NCBI GenBank assembly: GCA_958295985.1
Contig: OY282432.1
Location: forward strand, 3,815,001-3,879,000
Source of the DNA: an uncultured Candidatus Binatia bacterium
GTDB taxonomy: Bacteria; Desulfobacterota; Binatia; UBA9968; JAJDTQ01
Direction of reading: 5' to 3'
DNA: 64,000 nucleotides
Part shown: positions 43,541-52,601 of the stretch, in pieces
Numbering within the stretch: position 1 is the stretch's first letter
Layout of the letters: every line of letters begins with the position of its first letter
The notes under the pieces: generated by a model
What the model was told of the DNA's origin: nothing
The model's database searches: none
Seen by the model: the letters and a program-made list of their open reading frames with translations, nothing else
Program-made: the position numbers and the translations under genes

Positions 43541-44398
43541 TTACAGGAACTCTTCGGTCCAGGCGTCGTATTGATCCCGGCCCAGCGCGAGGTTCATCAG
43601 CTCCGGGGAGGCGGCCCGGTCCTTGAGATCGGCGGGCGGGCGCCCCTCCCGCAGGTGTGCGTACGACGCCTGGAGCGCCTGCACCGCCACCTGGAACGGC
43701 ATGTGGCCCTGGAGGGCGATGCGGACGCCGTTGGCGGCGAGGAACTCCCGGTCATGGAGCTCCGGCGGTATGGTGCCCAGCACCACCGGCAAGAGCGTCA
43801 TGGCATGGATGGCGGCAACCTGTTCGCGGGACCGGACTCCGGTGAAGAAGACTCCGTCGGCGCCGGCCTCCTCGCACGCCTTCACGCGCGCCGCCAAGGC
43901 ATCCATCCCCTGGGTCGGGAGCACGCCGGTCCGGCCCAGAACCACGAACTCGCGATCCGATCGCGCCGCCACGGCCGCCCTCACCTTCCCGGCGAACTCC
44001 TCCTCCGAGATGAACTCGTCCCGGTCCTGTCCGAAGCCTCTCGGGAGACGGGTGTCCTCGATGGTAAGCGCCGAGACGCCGGCCGCCTCGAGCTCCGACA
44101 CCGTCCTCATGACGCTCAGGGCATTTCCGTAACCGTGGTCGGCGTCCACCATCAGCGGCAGCCGGCCGGCCCGGGCAATGCGGCGCGCCTGCTCCGCGAA
44201 CTCCGTCAGGGTCAGCACGACGATGTCCGGCGCCCCCAGCACCGTGGCCGAGGCAATGGAGCCCGCCAGCATGCCGATCTCGAAACCGGCCGCCTCGGCG
44301 AGCCGGGCCGACACCGGATCGAATACTGACGCCGGGTACAAGCAACCGGTACCCTGGAGGAATTGGCGGTACTGTCGGCGGCGTTCGGTAAAGGTCAC
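43541..44398 (-). CDS. Isocitrate lyase/PEP mutase superfamily protein, oxaloacetate decarboxylase-like
   Basis: A 285-residue alpha/beta-barrel enzyme. The segment MVDADHGYGNALSVMRTVSELEAAG followed by ALTIEDTRLP is very close to the Pseudomonas oxaloacetate decarboxylase group of the superfamily, and the Mg-binding Asp and Glu are present. The Cys-containing KKCG-type loop of isocitrate and methylisocitrate lyases is absent, fitting decarboxylase rather than lyase action. GAGGAGAG precedes the GTG start at 44398. Other members cleave or form C-C or P-C bonds, so the assignment is moderate. Confidence 0.82.
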   Translation of the reverse strand: MTFTERRRQYRQFLQGTGCLYPASVFDPVSARLAEAAGFEIGMLAGSIASATVLGAPDIVVLTLTEFAEQARRIARAGRLPLMVDADHGYGNALSVMRTVSELEAAGVSALTIEDTRLPRGFGQDRDEFISEEEFAGKVRAAVAARSDREFVVLGRTGVLPTQGMDALAARVKACEEAGADGVFFTGVRSREQVAAIHAMTLLPVVLGTIPPELHDREFLAANGVRIALQGHMPFQVAVQALQASYAHLREGRPPADLKDRAASPELMNLALGRDQYDAWTEEFL

Positions 44399-44490
44399 GG
44401 TCTCTCCTCGAGGCGGCCGGCTTTTCGGTGCTCGGCCGAGGGCCGAACCGAGGACCGGCGGAGTCGCCAACGTATGACTCGGACAGGCTT

Positions 44491-45477
44491 CTAGTAGCTT
44501 GGGTTCAATCGCAGGTAGTCGTAGCGGTCGCCCGACACGACGCGCACCTCTTCGACTCGAACCCCTTTGAGGATGTTGAGCGGCACGCTCACTCCGGGGG
44601 CGCCCAGTGCCCAGACCTTGCGGTACACGTCCGCGAGTCCTTCCACGGCAACGCCACCCACCCCCGCGACGAGGTTGCCCGCCTGCAGTCCGGACCGCGC
44701 CGCCGGACCTCCCCTGGATACACGACGAATCACTACGTGTCCACTCACCTCTTCCATCTGCGCGCCAAGCCACAGCCTGGGCCGGGCGCCGGATCTCCCC
44801 TTCAGGGTGAGGTCCGACAGGATCGGTTTCAGCAGATCGATGGGGACGAACATGTTACCCGGCACGGGTTGGCCGGGAATCGCCTCCGGCACCTGGAGCG
44901 AGCCGATACCCAGCAGGGTGCCGGCCCGGTCGATCAACGCCGCCCCGCCGAACGCGGCGTGATGCGGCGCGGTGAAGATCGCCCGCTCCAGCAGGTATTC
45001 CCAGTAGCCGGCGAACTCCCGGCGCGACACCACGTAGGCGCCCTGCCCTGACGGGCCGTTCCCCGAATAGCTCAGGATCAACACCTCCGCACCGCGGCCC
45101 AGGTCTTCCGACAACCCCAGCGGCAAGGGCCGGGCACCCCCCACCGCGGACCGGGCCCTGAGCAGCCCGAAACCCGTGGCATGATCGTAACCCAGGACCC
45201 TGGCCGGCACCGTCCTTCCGGTCGAGTCGGTGACCTGCACATGCGACGCCTCGAGAATCAGGTAGCCAATGGTCAGGACCAGGCCATTGGAATCGATGAC
45301 GACGCCGCTGCCTTCCCGCAACGGCCCGAGGGAAGCCGCCGTGCGCGCGTCCGCAGGCACCTCCGCCCGCACCTTGACCACGGCCTCAAGGGTCTCGGCG
45401 GTAAACTCCTGGCCCAGGACGCTTGCCGGGTTCGCCAGAACAAGAGCGAGAATGACAAGGAGACCTCTCTTTTTCAC
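44491..45477 (-). CDS. DegP-like trypsin-fold protein with PDZ domain, catalytic residues lost
   Basis: A 328-residue exported protein: signal peptide from GTG 45477 (KKRGLLVILALVLANPASVLG), a trypsin-like domain (GSGVVIDSNGLVLTIGYLILEA to GGAALIDRAGTLLGI) and a C-terminal PDZ domain (WLGAQMEEVSGHVVIRRVSRGGPAARSGLQAGNLV). Active DegP-type proteases have TNxHVV for the catalytic His, an Asp before DLAL and GNSGGPL for Ser. Here those sites read TIGYLI, ATGFGLL and AAFGGAAL, so all three are gone. It is probably a non-proteolytic chaperone or scaffold. GGAGGT lies five nt before the GTG. Confidence 0.82.
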   Translation of the reverse strand: MKKRGLLVILALVLANPASVLGQEFTAETLEAVVKVRAEVPADARTAASLGPLREGSGVVIDSNGLVLTIGYLILEASHVQVTDSTGRTVPARVLGYDHATGFGLLRARSAVGGARPLPLGLSEDLGRGAEVLILSYSGNGPSGQGAYVVSRREFAGYWEYLLERAIFTAPHHAAFGGAALIDRAGTLLGIGSLQVPEAIPGQPVPGNMFVPIDLLKPILSDLTLKGRSGARPRLWLGAQMEEVSGHVVIRRVSRGGPAARSGLQAGNLVAGVGGVAVEGLADVYRKVWALGAPGVSVPLNILKGVRVEEVRVVSGDRYDYLRLNPSY

Positions 45478-45567
45478 AAGACACCTCCAGGCCGAACGAT
45501 ATCGGGTTCGCGGTCCCACCGCGGCCGCAGGGCTCCGGTGGCGTGGACGCCAACCCTTGCCTCCATA

Positions 45568-45596
45568 TTACCGCATTAGGGACACTGCGCTATAGT
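45568..45596 (+). promoter_or_regulatory. Candidate promoter for DUF523/DUF1722 gene
   Basis: TATAGT at 45591-45596 is preceded by TTACCG at 45568-45573 with a 17-bp spacer. The -10 match is good and the -35 weak. It would place the transcript start about 15-20 nt before the downstream gene. Confidence 0.35.
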
Positions 45597-45620
45597 TCAT
45601 CCTGAACGGAAACAAGGCTC

Positions 45621-46526
45621 ATGACGCTGTTCCTCACCAACGAAGAAGTGGAGAAGCCGACTATGGAACGGAGCATTCGGCCCCCCAGGCTCCGTATCGG
45701 CGTGAGCAGTTGTCTCCTGGGTCACTCGGTGCGTTACGACGGCGGCCACAAACGCCACCGGACCGTCACCGATACGCTGTCCCGCTTCTTCGACATCGTC
45801 GCCGTCTGTCCGGAGATGGAGGTGGGAATGGGAGTGCCGCGGGAACCCGTGGACCTCTTCGGGGACCACCGGGCACCCCAGATGCGCGGACAAGATTCCG
45901 GCAGGGACTGGACCGGGGTCATGCAACGGTACGCGCGGCAACGGGCGGCGGAGATGGAGAAGCTGGAGATATCCGGGTTCATCCTCAAGAAGGGTTCCCC
46001 GAGTTGCGGGCCGGACCGCGTCCCCGTTCACGCAGAGCCCGGGAAGACTCGCCACACGGGCAGCGGACTGTTCGCCCGGGCGCTGGCGGACGCCCTGCCG
46101 CTGTTGCCCGTCGAAGCGGAAGACCGGCTTGAGGAGGCGTCTCTGTGCGAGAACTTCGTCGAACGCGTCCACGCGTACCGGGACTGGTGCGCCTGCATCG
46201 ACAAGGGACCGCCGTCGTTGTCAAGGCTGACGGACTTCCATGCAGCCCACAAGCTGACCCTTCTGGCCCACAGCGAGAGGCACCTGCGGCTTCTGGGACG
46301 GCTGTTGGCGGAAGCCGGAAACAACTCGCCGGAGGCCGTGACAACCCGATACGGCAGCGCCTTCATGGAGGCGCTGAAACAGCCGGCCATGAGGAAGACC
46401 AACACCAACGCGCTGCAAGCACATGGCGAGCTTCCCGTCGGGGCGGCTGGACCGAAGGCTGAACCGGGACTGAAGGACGAGCGGGTACTTGGCAGTGCCC
46501 GGGGCGCGCCGTGGACGAAGATATAG
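45621..46526 (+). CDS. DUF523 plus DUF1722 (YbgA-like) protein, C-terminus altered
   Basis: A 301-residue protein. The N-terminal DUF523 domain is well kept (RIGVSSCLLGHSVRYDGGHKR, VCPEMEVGMGVPREPV, KKGSPSCGPDRV). The DUF1722 part starts normally (LTDFHAAHKLTLLAHS and ALKQPAMRKTNTNALQ) but then departs from the family: the expected continuation after LQ (HIxGYFK-like, then VPL) is missing. A +1 frame around 46420 reads HMASFPSGRLDRRL, resembling the expected continuation, so a frameshift in the last 40 codons is likely. Function of the family is unclear (2-thiouracil desulfidase activity is known for DUF523 relatives). Confidence 0.85.
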   Translation: MTLFLTNEEVEKPTMERSIRPPRLRIGVSSCLLGHSVRYDGGHKRHRTVTDTLSRFFDIVAVCPEMEVGMGVPREPVDLFGDHRAPQMRGQDSGRDWTGVMQRYARQRAAEMEKLEISGFILKKGSPSCGPDRVPVHAEPGKTRHTGSGLFARALADALPLLPVEAEDRLEEASLCENFVERVHAYRDWCACIDKGPPSLSRLTDFHAAHKLTLLAHSERHLRLLGRLLAEAGNNSPEAVTTRYGSAFMEALKQPAMRKTNTNALQAHGELPVGAAGPKAEPGLKDERVLGSARGAPWTKI

Positions 46527-46618
46527 TACCCGTGGCGCCGGGTCCCGACGCCGAACCGCACCGCGTCGAAGGCGCGCTCACGGCCCAGGTGGTCCGATAC
46601 CTCGTCCGTCTCGGCTGC

Positions 46619-47446
46619 TCAAGCCGCCCCGGAGGTCAGGATGCCGTACAGGTACAAGTTCAACTCCGGGACGCCCTCCGGAGCATCGGGGGCCACCCGC
46701 TTGCCGAAATCGAACAGGGTGCCGAACTCGGCCGCCTTCAAACCGGTACGTTCCTCGACTGCGGACAGATCGTCGAAACCGGTCAGCCATTTCACGTTCA
46801 GGGCCTTCTGGAACGCGTCGGTGGTGGCCGTGACCCGCGCGTCGCCGGTGGTCCGGTCGATGACGCTCCTGGAGAAAAAATCAAAGGCGATCCTGAAGGA
46901 TCGGACCCGGCCGCGCAGTCCGCGGAGGAAGCCGTAGATCAAGTCCTCGGGCAGGTACATGGTGTTGCCTTCCCAGATAAACAGCATCGGCGCGTCCAGA
47001 TCGAACCGCGCCTCCGCCAGCTTTGCGGGCAGGTCCACCTCGAGATAGTTGCACGGTATGCCCGCGCAGGGTGTCACGCCGCGGCTCTCCAGCACCTGAC
47101 GCTTGAACGCCACCACCGCCGGCTGATCCACGTCGCAGAAACGCACGCCCTCGGTCTCGAACACCAGCGGCCGCATATCGAACCCGGCGCCGAGAATCAC
47201 GATCTGCCGCATCCCGTTGTCGATCTCGCGCCGGATGATGTCATCGAACAGGCAGGAGCGGTACCGGACCAGCTCCATCCCTTCCGGCAGGACCGCGAAC
47301 ACTTGGCGGACCTTCTCCCGGATGCCGTCGTTGACGAACCACTCCGCATAGGGATCGTTGAACAGCGGATGTTCCCGGCCCTTTTCCTGCTCCCGGATAC
47401 CCGCGATGAAGAACGCGGTCGCACCGATTTCATTGATGTCCGACAT
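46619..47446 (-). CDS. Class I SAM-dependent methyltransferase, LCM/TIGR00027 family
   Basis: A 275-residue methyltransferase of the leucine carboxyl methyltransferase-like family, using S-adenosylmethionine. The family pattern RSCLFDDIIRREIDNG and IVILGAGFDMRPL marks the SAM-binding site, followed by CDVDQPAVV and MLFIWEGNTMYL. Many members make polyketide or osmolyte modifications; substrate unknown. GAGGAGG lies 9 nt before the ATG. It stands alone between convergent and divergent neighbours. Confidence 0.9.
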   Translation of the reverse strand: MSDINEIGATAFFIAGIREQEKGREHPLFNDPYAEWFVNDGIREKVRQVFAVLPEGMELVRYRSCLFDDIIRREIDNGMRQIVILGAGFDMRPLVFETEGVRFCDVDQPAVVAFKRQVLESRGVTPCAGIPCNYLEVDLPAKLAEARFDLDAPMLFIWEGNTMYLPEDLIYGFLRGLRGRVRSFRIAFDFFSRSVIDRTTGDARVTATTDAFQKALNVKWLTGFDDLSAVEERTGLKAAEFGTLFDFGKRVAPDAPEGVPELNLYLYGILTSGAA

Positions 47447-47582
47447 GGAGAGCCCTCCTCACCCGTGAGGATAGACAGAAATTTCGTTTGTGCAACCGCC
47501 CGTCATCTCCACACTTACGCAACGACCTATCCCACGTTGAGCGTCACCACCGAAGTTGCGGGTTCTCGGCTCGCTCCGAACC

Positions 47583-48839
47583 TCACATCGGCGGACGGCT
47601 GTTCTCACCGTAACCCGTAAGTTCCACGTAACCCTGCCCGACGTGCTCCCCGTTCCTGGACTCCACCCGAACCGACCCTTCCCAATAGAAAAGGTTCGGA
47701 ATCAGCGCGCTTCGGTTTTCCTGATCTGCAAGCTTGGGGAGGATGACCGGGTGGATGCCGGCGGCGGGGATGTCCAGGGTCCATCCGGCGGGATAGACAG
47801 CGCCGGTGGCGGGACTGGTCCATTCGCTGGTGACATTCAACTTCCATTCATCGGGCCGCAGGTAGCGGACGGCGCCCGCGGGGTCCACCAGGGTGGCGCC
47901 AGCGTGGTAAGTGCCGCCAGCCGTGGTGCGGAGCAGATACAGCATGACCTCGTGGCCATCATCCAACTGCAAGCTGAACCAGTCCCAACCGCTGGTGTCC
48001 TCACCGAGCTGGTTGGAGCCGAATTCTTTGTCCATCCAGCTCACGCCGCTGACTGCCAGATCCCTTCCGTCCAGGCTCACCGTACCCGCGGTGGCCATGC
48101 GGGTGAAGCTGTAGTAGTGGCTGGCCTCGGTGGCGCCCTCCCCCTTCCGGCTCAGGCCGCCGGGGCCTTGGAACACCACGGGCTTGAGGGGGCGGGTGGA
48201 AAGGATGAAGCCGAAGGACTTGCCGGCGTCGCCCATGGTGAAGTCGAAGCCGTCGCCGTTCCAGTGGAGCTCCCACGGCTCCGGCGTTCCCGGAGGACCG
48301 ACGCTCCAGGCAAGCCGGGTATCCGGATGGCGGCCGAAGCCGGCCAGGAGCGGGGCCGCCCGCACCACCAACTCGCTGAAACGGTGGCGGCCGGTGTCCA
48401 GGTCCGTCAGGGCGGCGTGGCCCATGATGATATCCTTGGCGGCCCAGGCGGAGCCGGACGGCGGCGCGTCTTGCGACACGCCGATCCTGAAAAACGTGAA
48501 CTGGTAACCGAAACGCCGCACCGGCTCTTCAACCGTGCGCAGGTGGCCGGTGAAGTACCACCACTCGGTCTTGTAGCCCTCCCGCGCCCAGTGGTCCCGG
48601 GGAAACGACCAGACATAGCCGGGTTGAGCCGGAATCCAGGCGTAGACCGCCGGGCCGGTCCACGGAATGATCCCGAACGGCGCGAGGATGCAGGCGGCCA
48701 GACCGATCCGGCGGAGACCATATCCCAATTGCGAGATTGCGCCCTTCGACTTCGCTCGGTTGCGCCTCGCTACGCTCAGGACGAACGGGAAAAGGAAGAC
48801 GCGACGGCGCCCGATACCGCTCCGTTCAGGCATCCGCAT
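47583..48839 (-). CDS. AttH/CrtC-like lipocalin-fold secreted hydrolase
   Basis: About 418 residues. The body matches the AttH/CrtC family (FPRDHWAREGYKTEWWYFTGHL, then YQFTFFR, AALTDLDTGRHRF, GVSWMDKEFGSNQLGEDTSGWDWFSLQL). Such proteins accompany AttEFG ABC transporters; their enzymatic role is unproven. The start overlaps the end of the permease gene. A copy of the dispersed CCTTCGACTTCGCTC-type repeat lies inside the first 35 codons, upstream of a hydrophobic signal segment (RRIGLAACILAPFGIIPW), so the native start may be downstream of the repeat or the insertion lengthened the N-terminus. Confidence 0.85.
   Translation of the reverse strand: MRMPERSGIGRRRVFLFPFVLSVARRNRAKSKGAISQLGYGLRRIGLAACILAPFGIIPWTGPAVYAWIPAQPGYVWSFPRDHWAREGYKTEWWYFTGHLRTVEEPVRRFGYQFTFFRIGVSQDAPPSGSAWAAKDIIMGHAALTDLDTGRHRFSELVVRAAPLLAGFGRHPDTRLAWSVGPPGTPEPWELHWNGDGFDFTMGDAGKSFGFILSTRPLKPVVFQGPGGLSRKGEGATEASHYYSFTRMATAGTVSLDGRDLAVSGVSWMDKEFGSNQLGEDTSGWDWFSLQLDDGHEVMLYLLRTTAGGTYHAGATLVDPAGAVRYLRPDEWKLNVTSEWTSPATGAVYPAGWTLDIPAAGIHPVILPKLADQENRSALIPNLFYWEGSVRVESRNGEHVGQGYVELTGYGENSRPPM
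48742..48789. repeat. Dispersed repeat copy inside coding sequence
   Basis: CCCTTCGACTTCGCTCGG and the following sequence ending GGACGAACGGG are related to the inverted repeat at 6026-6127. Here the element lies within the N-terminal codons of the AttH-like gene, without its inverted partner. Confidence 0.65.
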
Positions 48840-51357
48840 GACACAACTCTTTGGCCGGCGTCCGGCTCGCCTTGAACGCCGGGTAGAGGCTTGCCAGCAC
48901 CGCCGCGCACACGATGGCAAGCGCTTCCCCGGCGAGCGGCAGCCACGGCCAGGTCCACTCGATGCTCCAGCCGAAGTAGCTCTTCTGGATGACGAAGATC
49001 AGGATCACGCCGAGGCCGATGCCGCCGGTGAAGCCCAGCGCCAGGCCCAGAAACGCCATGGCGGTCCCCTTGCTCACGAACAGCAGGAACACCTGCCTGC
49101 GGAAGGCGCCCAGGGTGCGGTACAGGGCGATCTCGCTCGCCTTCTCCTGAGCCACCACCAACAGCGTCAGGGTGATGGCGCAGGCCGCGATGATCAGGCT
49201 CATGACCTGGAGAATCCGGGTCACCGCAAAGGTCTGATCGAAGATGTGGAGCACGTCGTCCTTCAACCGCCGGTTGCTGCGGACCCTCAGGGAGCCTCGT
49301 GGGTGCCGGCTCTCGATACCGGCCGCCACCGCTTCCGCATCGGCGCCGGACCTCAGGTGAAGCGCGATGCTGGTGAGAGGTCCGGCCCCGAGGTTTTCCG
49401 CCATGAGGCCGAGGTCCATGGTGACCGAGCCTCCCTCCGTGTAGTCGCGGTAGATCCCCGACACCGGCAACCGCACCGTTCCCTCCGGGCCTTCGATCTC
49501 AACCCCGTCCCCCACCGAAAGGGACGCGCTCCGGGACAACGGCTCGCCGATGAGGACGCCGCGGTCCCGGAGCGCGCGCCCCACGGCATCGTCGCCCGAA
49601 AGGAGCGCCAGACGCCGCTGTTCCGCGGAACGGCGCAGGTCCACGCCCACCACTGCCACGCGCCGGCCGCCCACGCGCAGGAACAGACGGCGCAGAGGAT
49701 CGACGCCTTTCACCTGAGGCCCGCTCGCAAGCCGCTCCACCAGTCGCGGGCTCAGAGCCGCGCCCGGCCCGGGCCGTGCCCCGACCGCTGCGCTCACGTA
49801 GACATCGGCGCGCAGCGAGCGGTCCACCCAGCGCACCAGGGTTTCGCGAAAGCTCTCCACCAGCAGGGTAATGCCCACCAGCAGGCACACGGCCATGGCC
49901 AGGGACGATACCGAGAACGAGGTGTTGGCCAGGGTCGCCCCGAGGCTCCGAACGCCATACCGGAAACCAAAGTCCGGGACCCGGACCCGCCCGGTCAAGC
50001 GCTGTACCAGCCAGGGGGCGAGCAACGGCAGGCACAGCAACATGGCGGTGGAAAGGACGAATCCCGACGGCCGCCAGCGCCAACCCCCGAGCCAGTACCA
50101 CGCCACCGTCCCGGCCACCAGCACGAGACCGAGACGGAAGAGATTACGGGCGCCGGCGTTTCCGGCAGCCTGTGCCGGCAAGTTATCCAGCAGTGTCCGC
50201 GTGTCCCTGCGCCACACGTCGAGGGCCGGCAGCAGCGTCCCGCTCAGGGCTCCCCCCAGACCGGCGAAGACCGCCAGCACCAGGGTGCCGCCGGACACTT
50301 CCAGCGACTCGATCTCCCGGAGCATGTAGATATTGGTCAGGGTGGAACTCACGGCGTCCAGGTTCCAGATGGCCGTCCAGTAGCCCGCGAAGATGCCGAT
50401 GACCACTCCCATGACCCCGAGCAACGCCGCCTCGCCCAGGATGAGAGCCAGCACCTGAGCCGGGGTGGCGCCCAGGGACCGCAGCACCCCGAACTCCCTT
50501 CGCTGCCACACCAGGCAGGCGCGCATGCTGCTGAACACGAGGAACGTGCCCACAAGCAAGCTGACGAGGCTCAGCGCGGTGAGGTTCAACCGGAAGGCGC
50601 CGAGAAGCTGCTGTGCCTGCCCGGTTCGTTCCGACGGCGTTACCGCGTCCACGCGGCCGCGGAGTCCGTCTTCGATGCGGGTCGCCAGCGCCGCGAGATC
50701 GGTCCCCTCGGCGGCCTTGACGCCGATGCGATGCAGTGTCCCGACGCCGCCCAACAGGGACTGGGCTTCGGCGATGTCCATCACCAGGGCCCGGCGGCTG
50801 CCCGAGGCGCCCCATCGCTGGAAGTCGATGAACGCCCCGACCCGGAGCGCACGCACATGGGGGCCGTCACGGACCTCGAACCGGTCCCCCACCTTCCAAC
50901 CCATGGCCGTCGCCAGTTCCGGGCTGACCGCCACCCAACCACGCCGGCGCACCGCTACGCCGGCCTCCGCTCCCGGCGCGAGTCCGGAACGCGCCTTCCG
51001 GAAATCCTGGGCGGGTGCGAGCAGATCGATCCCCAGCAACCGCACGAACGTGTCCGGCCGTCCCTCCATCGGCACCGTGGTCTCGAAGACGGGCCAGGCC
51101 GCGGCCACCCCCGGGGTGCCCCGGACACGTGGGTAAACCGGGTCCGGCAGGCGCCCGCCCTTGCCGGTGACGACGATGTCGGCGGGGCCGCCGATGGCGC
51201 GGACCCCGGCGGCGAACGAAGCGACGGCGCTCTGGTTGAGGATGCGGATGCTGATGACCGAGGCCACCCCCAGGGCCACGCCAAGGACGGTCAGACCGTA
51301 CAGCACCGGGTTGGTGCGCCAGTGCGCGGATACGGTCCGGTAGAAGTAGCGTAGCAT
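48826..51357 (-). CDS. FtsX-like ABC transporter permease (AttFG-type double permease)
   Basis: An 843-residue membrane protein with the FtsX/MacB arrangement duplicated: an N-terminal transmembrane helix and large periplasmic domain, three helices (about residues 260-400), then four more helices, a second periplasmic domain and a final FtsX block. The start PVLYGLTVLGVALGVASVISI and C-terminal VTRILQVMSLIIAACAITLTLLVV are typical. It pairs with the ATPase encoded 10 nt upstream and the AttH-like protein downstream, whose start overlaps its end. Likely exports a lipid or lipoprotein-like substrate; unknown. Confidence 0.92.
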   Translation of the reverse strand: MLRYFYRTVSAHWRTNPVLYGLTVLGVALGVASVISIRILNQSAVASFAAGVRAIGGPADIVVTGKGGRLPDPVYPRVRGTPGVAAAWPVFETTVPMEGRPDTFVRLLGIDLLAPAQDFRKARSGLAPGAEAGVAVRRRGWVAVSPELATAMGWKVGDRFEVRDGPHVRALRVGAFIDFQRWGASGSRRALVMDIAEAQSLLGGVGTLHRIGVKAAEGTDLAALATRIEDGLRGRVDAVTPSERTGQAQQLLGAFRLNLTALSLVSLLVGTFLVFSSMRACLVWQRREFGVLRSLGATPAQVLALILGEAALLGVMGVVIGIFAGYWTAIWNLDAVSSTLTNIYMLREIESLEVSGGTLVLAVFAGLGGALSGTLLPALDVWRRDTRTLLDNLPAQAAGNAGARNLFRLGLVLVAGTVAWYWLGGWRWRPSGFVLSTAMLLCLPLLAPWLVQRLTGRVRVPDFGFRYGVRSLGATLANTSFSVSSLAMAVCLLVGITLLVESFRETLVRWVDRSLRADVYVSAAVGARPGPGAALSPRLVERLASGPQVKGVDPLRRLFLRVGGRRVAVVGVDLRRSAEQRRLALLSGDDAVGRALRDRGVLIGEPLSRSASLSVGDGVEIEGPEGTVRLPVSGIYRDYTEGGSVTMDLGLMAENLGAGPLTSIALHLRSGADAEAVAAGIESRHPRGSLRVRSNRRLKDDVLHIFDQTFAVTRILQVMSLIIAACAITLTLLVVAQEKASEIALYRTLGAFRRQVFLLFVSKGTAMAFLGLALGFTGGIGLGVILIFVIQKSYFGWSIEWTWPWLPLAGEALAIVCAAVLASLYPAFKASRTPAKELCHADA

Positions 51358-51366
51358 TGGCGGGGC

Positions 51367-52065
51367 TTACGTCGTGCTGCCGGATTCCGGGTCCAGCATC
51401 CCGCTGTGGAGCCGCAGGATGCCATCGGCCATGGCCGCCAGCTCACGACTGTGGGTAGCATAGACCAGCGTCGCCCCCTCCTCCGACACCATTTGCAGCA
51501 TGAGTTCCATCACCATCTGGCCGCTGGCGTCATCCAGACTGCCGGTGGGCTCGTCCGCCAGCAACAGGCGCGGCCGCCGCAGCAACGCCCGGCAGATGGC
51601 CACCCTTTGCATCTCGCCGCCGCTGAGCCCGGCCACCGGATCATCGGCTCGGTCCGCCAGGCCCACCCGCTCCAGCAGCGCCGTTACCCGCTCGCGGAAG
51701 GAACGCGCCCGGGCGCCGGCGATGAGCTCCGGCAGGGCCACGTTGTCCCGCACCGTCAGGTGGGGAAGGAGGTGGAAAAGCTGAAAGACGAATCCGATGT
51801 CGCGCCGGCGGAGCCGGGTGCGGCCGGTCTCGCTGAGACCCGCAAGAGGCGTGCCGTGCACCGCCACCGACCCGTGGGTGGGCACGTCGATGCCGGCCGC
51901 GAGGTGCAGCAGCGTGGACTTGCCGCTGCCGCTGCGGCCGACGATGGACGCGGTCGTGCCCGGGGCGATCTCGAAGGAGACGTCGCGCAGAGCGTAGCGC
52001 TGCACCGAGCCTGCCCCGTCGTACACCTTGGACACCTTGGCGAACGTAAGCGCGGCCTGTTCCAT
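51367..52065 (-). CDS. ABC transporter ATP-binding protein, LolD/MacB type
   Basis: A 232-residue ATPase with Walker A GRSGSGKSTLL, Q-loop FVFQLFHLLP, signature LSGGEMQRV, Walker B LLLADEPTGSLDD and H-loop YATHSREL. The LSGGEMQR/ADEPTG combination and short length are typical for partners of FtsX-like permeases. First gene of the three-gene AttEFGH-like operon on the minus strand. Confidence 0.96.
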   Translation of the reverse strand: MEQAALTFAKVSKVYDGAGSVQRYALRDVSFEIAPGTTASIVGRSGSGKSTLLHLAAGIDVPTHGSVAVHGTPLAGLSETGRTRLRRRDIGFVFQLFHLLPHLTVRDNVALPELIAGARARSFRERVTALLERVGLADRADDPVAGLSGGEMQRVAICRALLRRPRLLLADEPTGSLDDASGQMVMELMLQMVSEEGATLVYATHSRELAAMADGILRLHSGMLDPESGSTT

Positions 52066-52229
52066 TCACGCTTGGACTGCCGGAAAGGCGCGAGTTATCG
52101 GGGACCCGTTAACCTCTCTCTACACAGTGGACTCTTGCTTACTCGGAAAGGTTCTTGGTTCCGGCTTTACATTCGGTTCCGTTGGCGATGGCGAACGGTC
52201 AGCGCTCACCCAATTCGATCATCGAATTC

Positions 52230-52601
52230 CTACAGCCTGACAGGGCGGGAATGGGAAGCCAGGATTTGCTGGCGTTGTTTCCGTTCCGATGGCTCCCGGG
52301 GCCAACCGAGGACGTTCGCGTGTCGCGGTGGGTCGTCATCGTGTTCGACCCGAAGACCGGCCTCTTGCACGGCCGACTCATCGAACTCTCCCCAACCATG
52401 GAGTTTCAACGCGGTAGGATGTTTCTTCACAACCTCGTCGCCTAGATTGCGGATCTGATCACGGACAAGACCATCGACACGAAAGACTGAAAGCTCAAGC
52501 GACTTGTTCGGCTCGAACAACTTGGGCTTTACGATTGAGTCGGTTAGACGGCCGCTCTCCACCGCGAACCTGGCAAGCAAACCCACAGCCCTGACGGTCA
52601 T
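52230..52601 (-). CDS. Hypothetical protein, third gene of unknown cassette
   Basis: A 123-residue protein. Features include LSVFRVDGLVRDQIRNLGDEV, LKLHGWGEF and the central HDDDPPRHANVLGWP followed by a basic tail. I recall this pattern from conserved hypothetical proteins in genomic islands but no function. The start overlaps the previous gene as ATGA, so it is translationally coupled. No signal peptide or membrane segment. Confidence 0.7.
   Translation of the reverse strand: MTVRAVGLLARFAVESGRLTDSIVKPKLFEPNKSLELSVFRVDGLVRDQIRNLGDEVVKKHPTALKLHGWGEFDESAVQEAGLRVEHDDDPPRHANVLGWPREPSERKQRQQILASHSRPVRL

Noticed and set aside
46511-47620. Plus-strand 369-codon frame
   Set aside because: It lies opposite the convincing methyltransferase gene and shows no family motifs.
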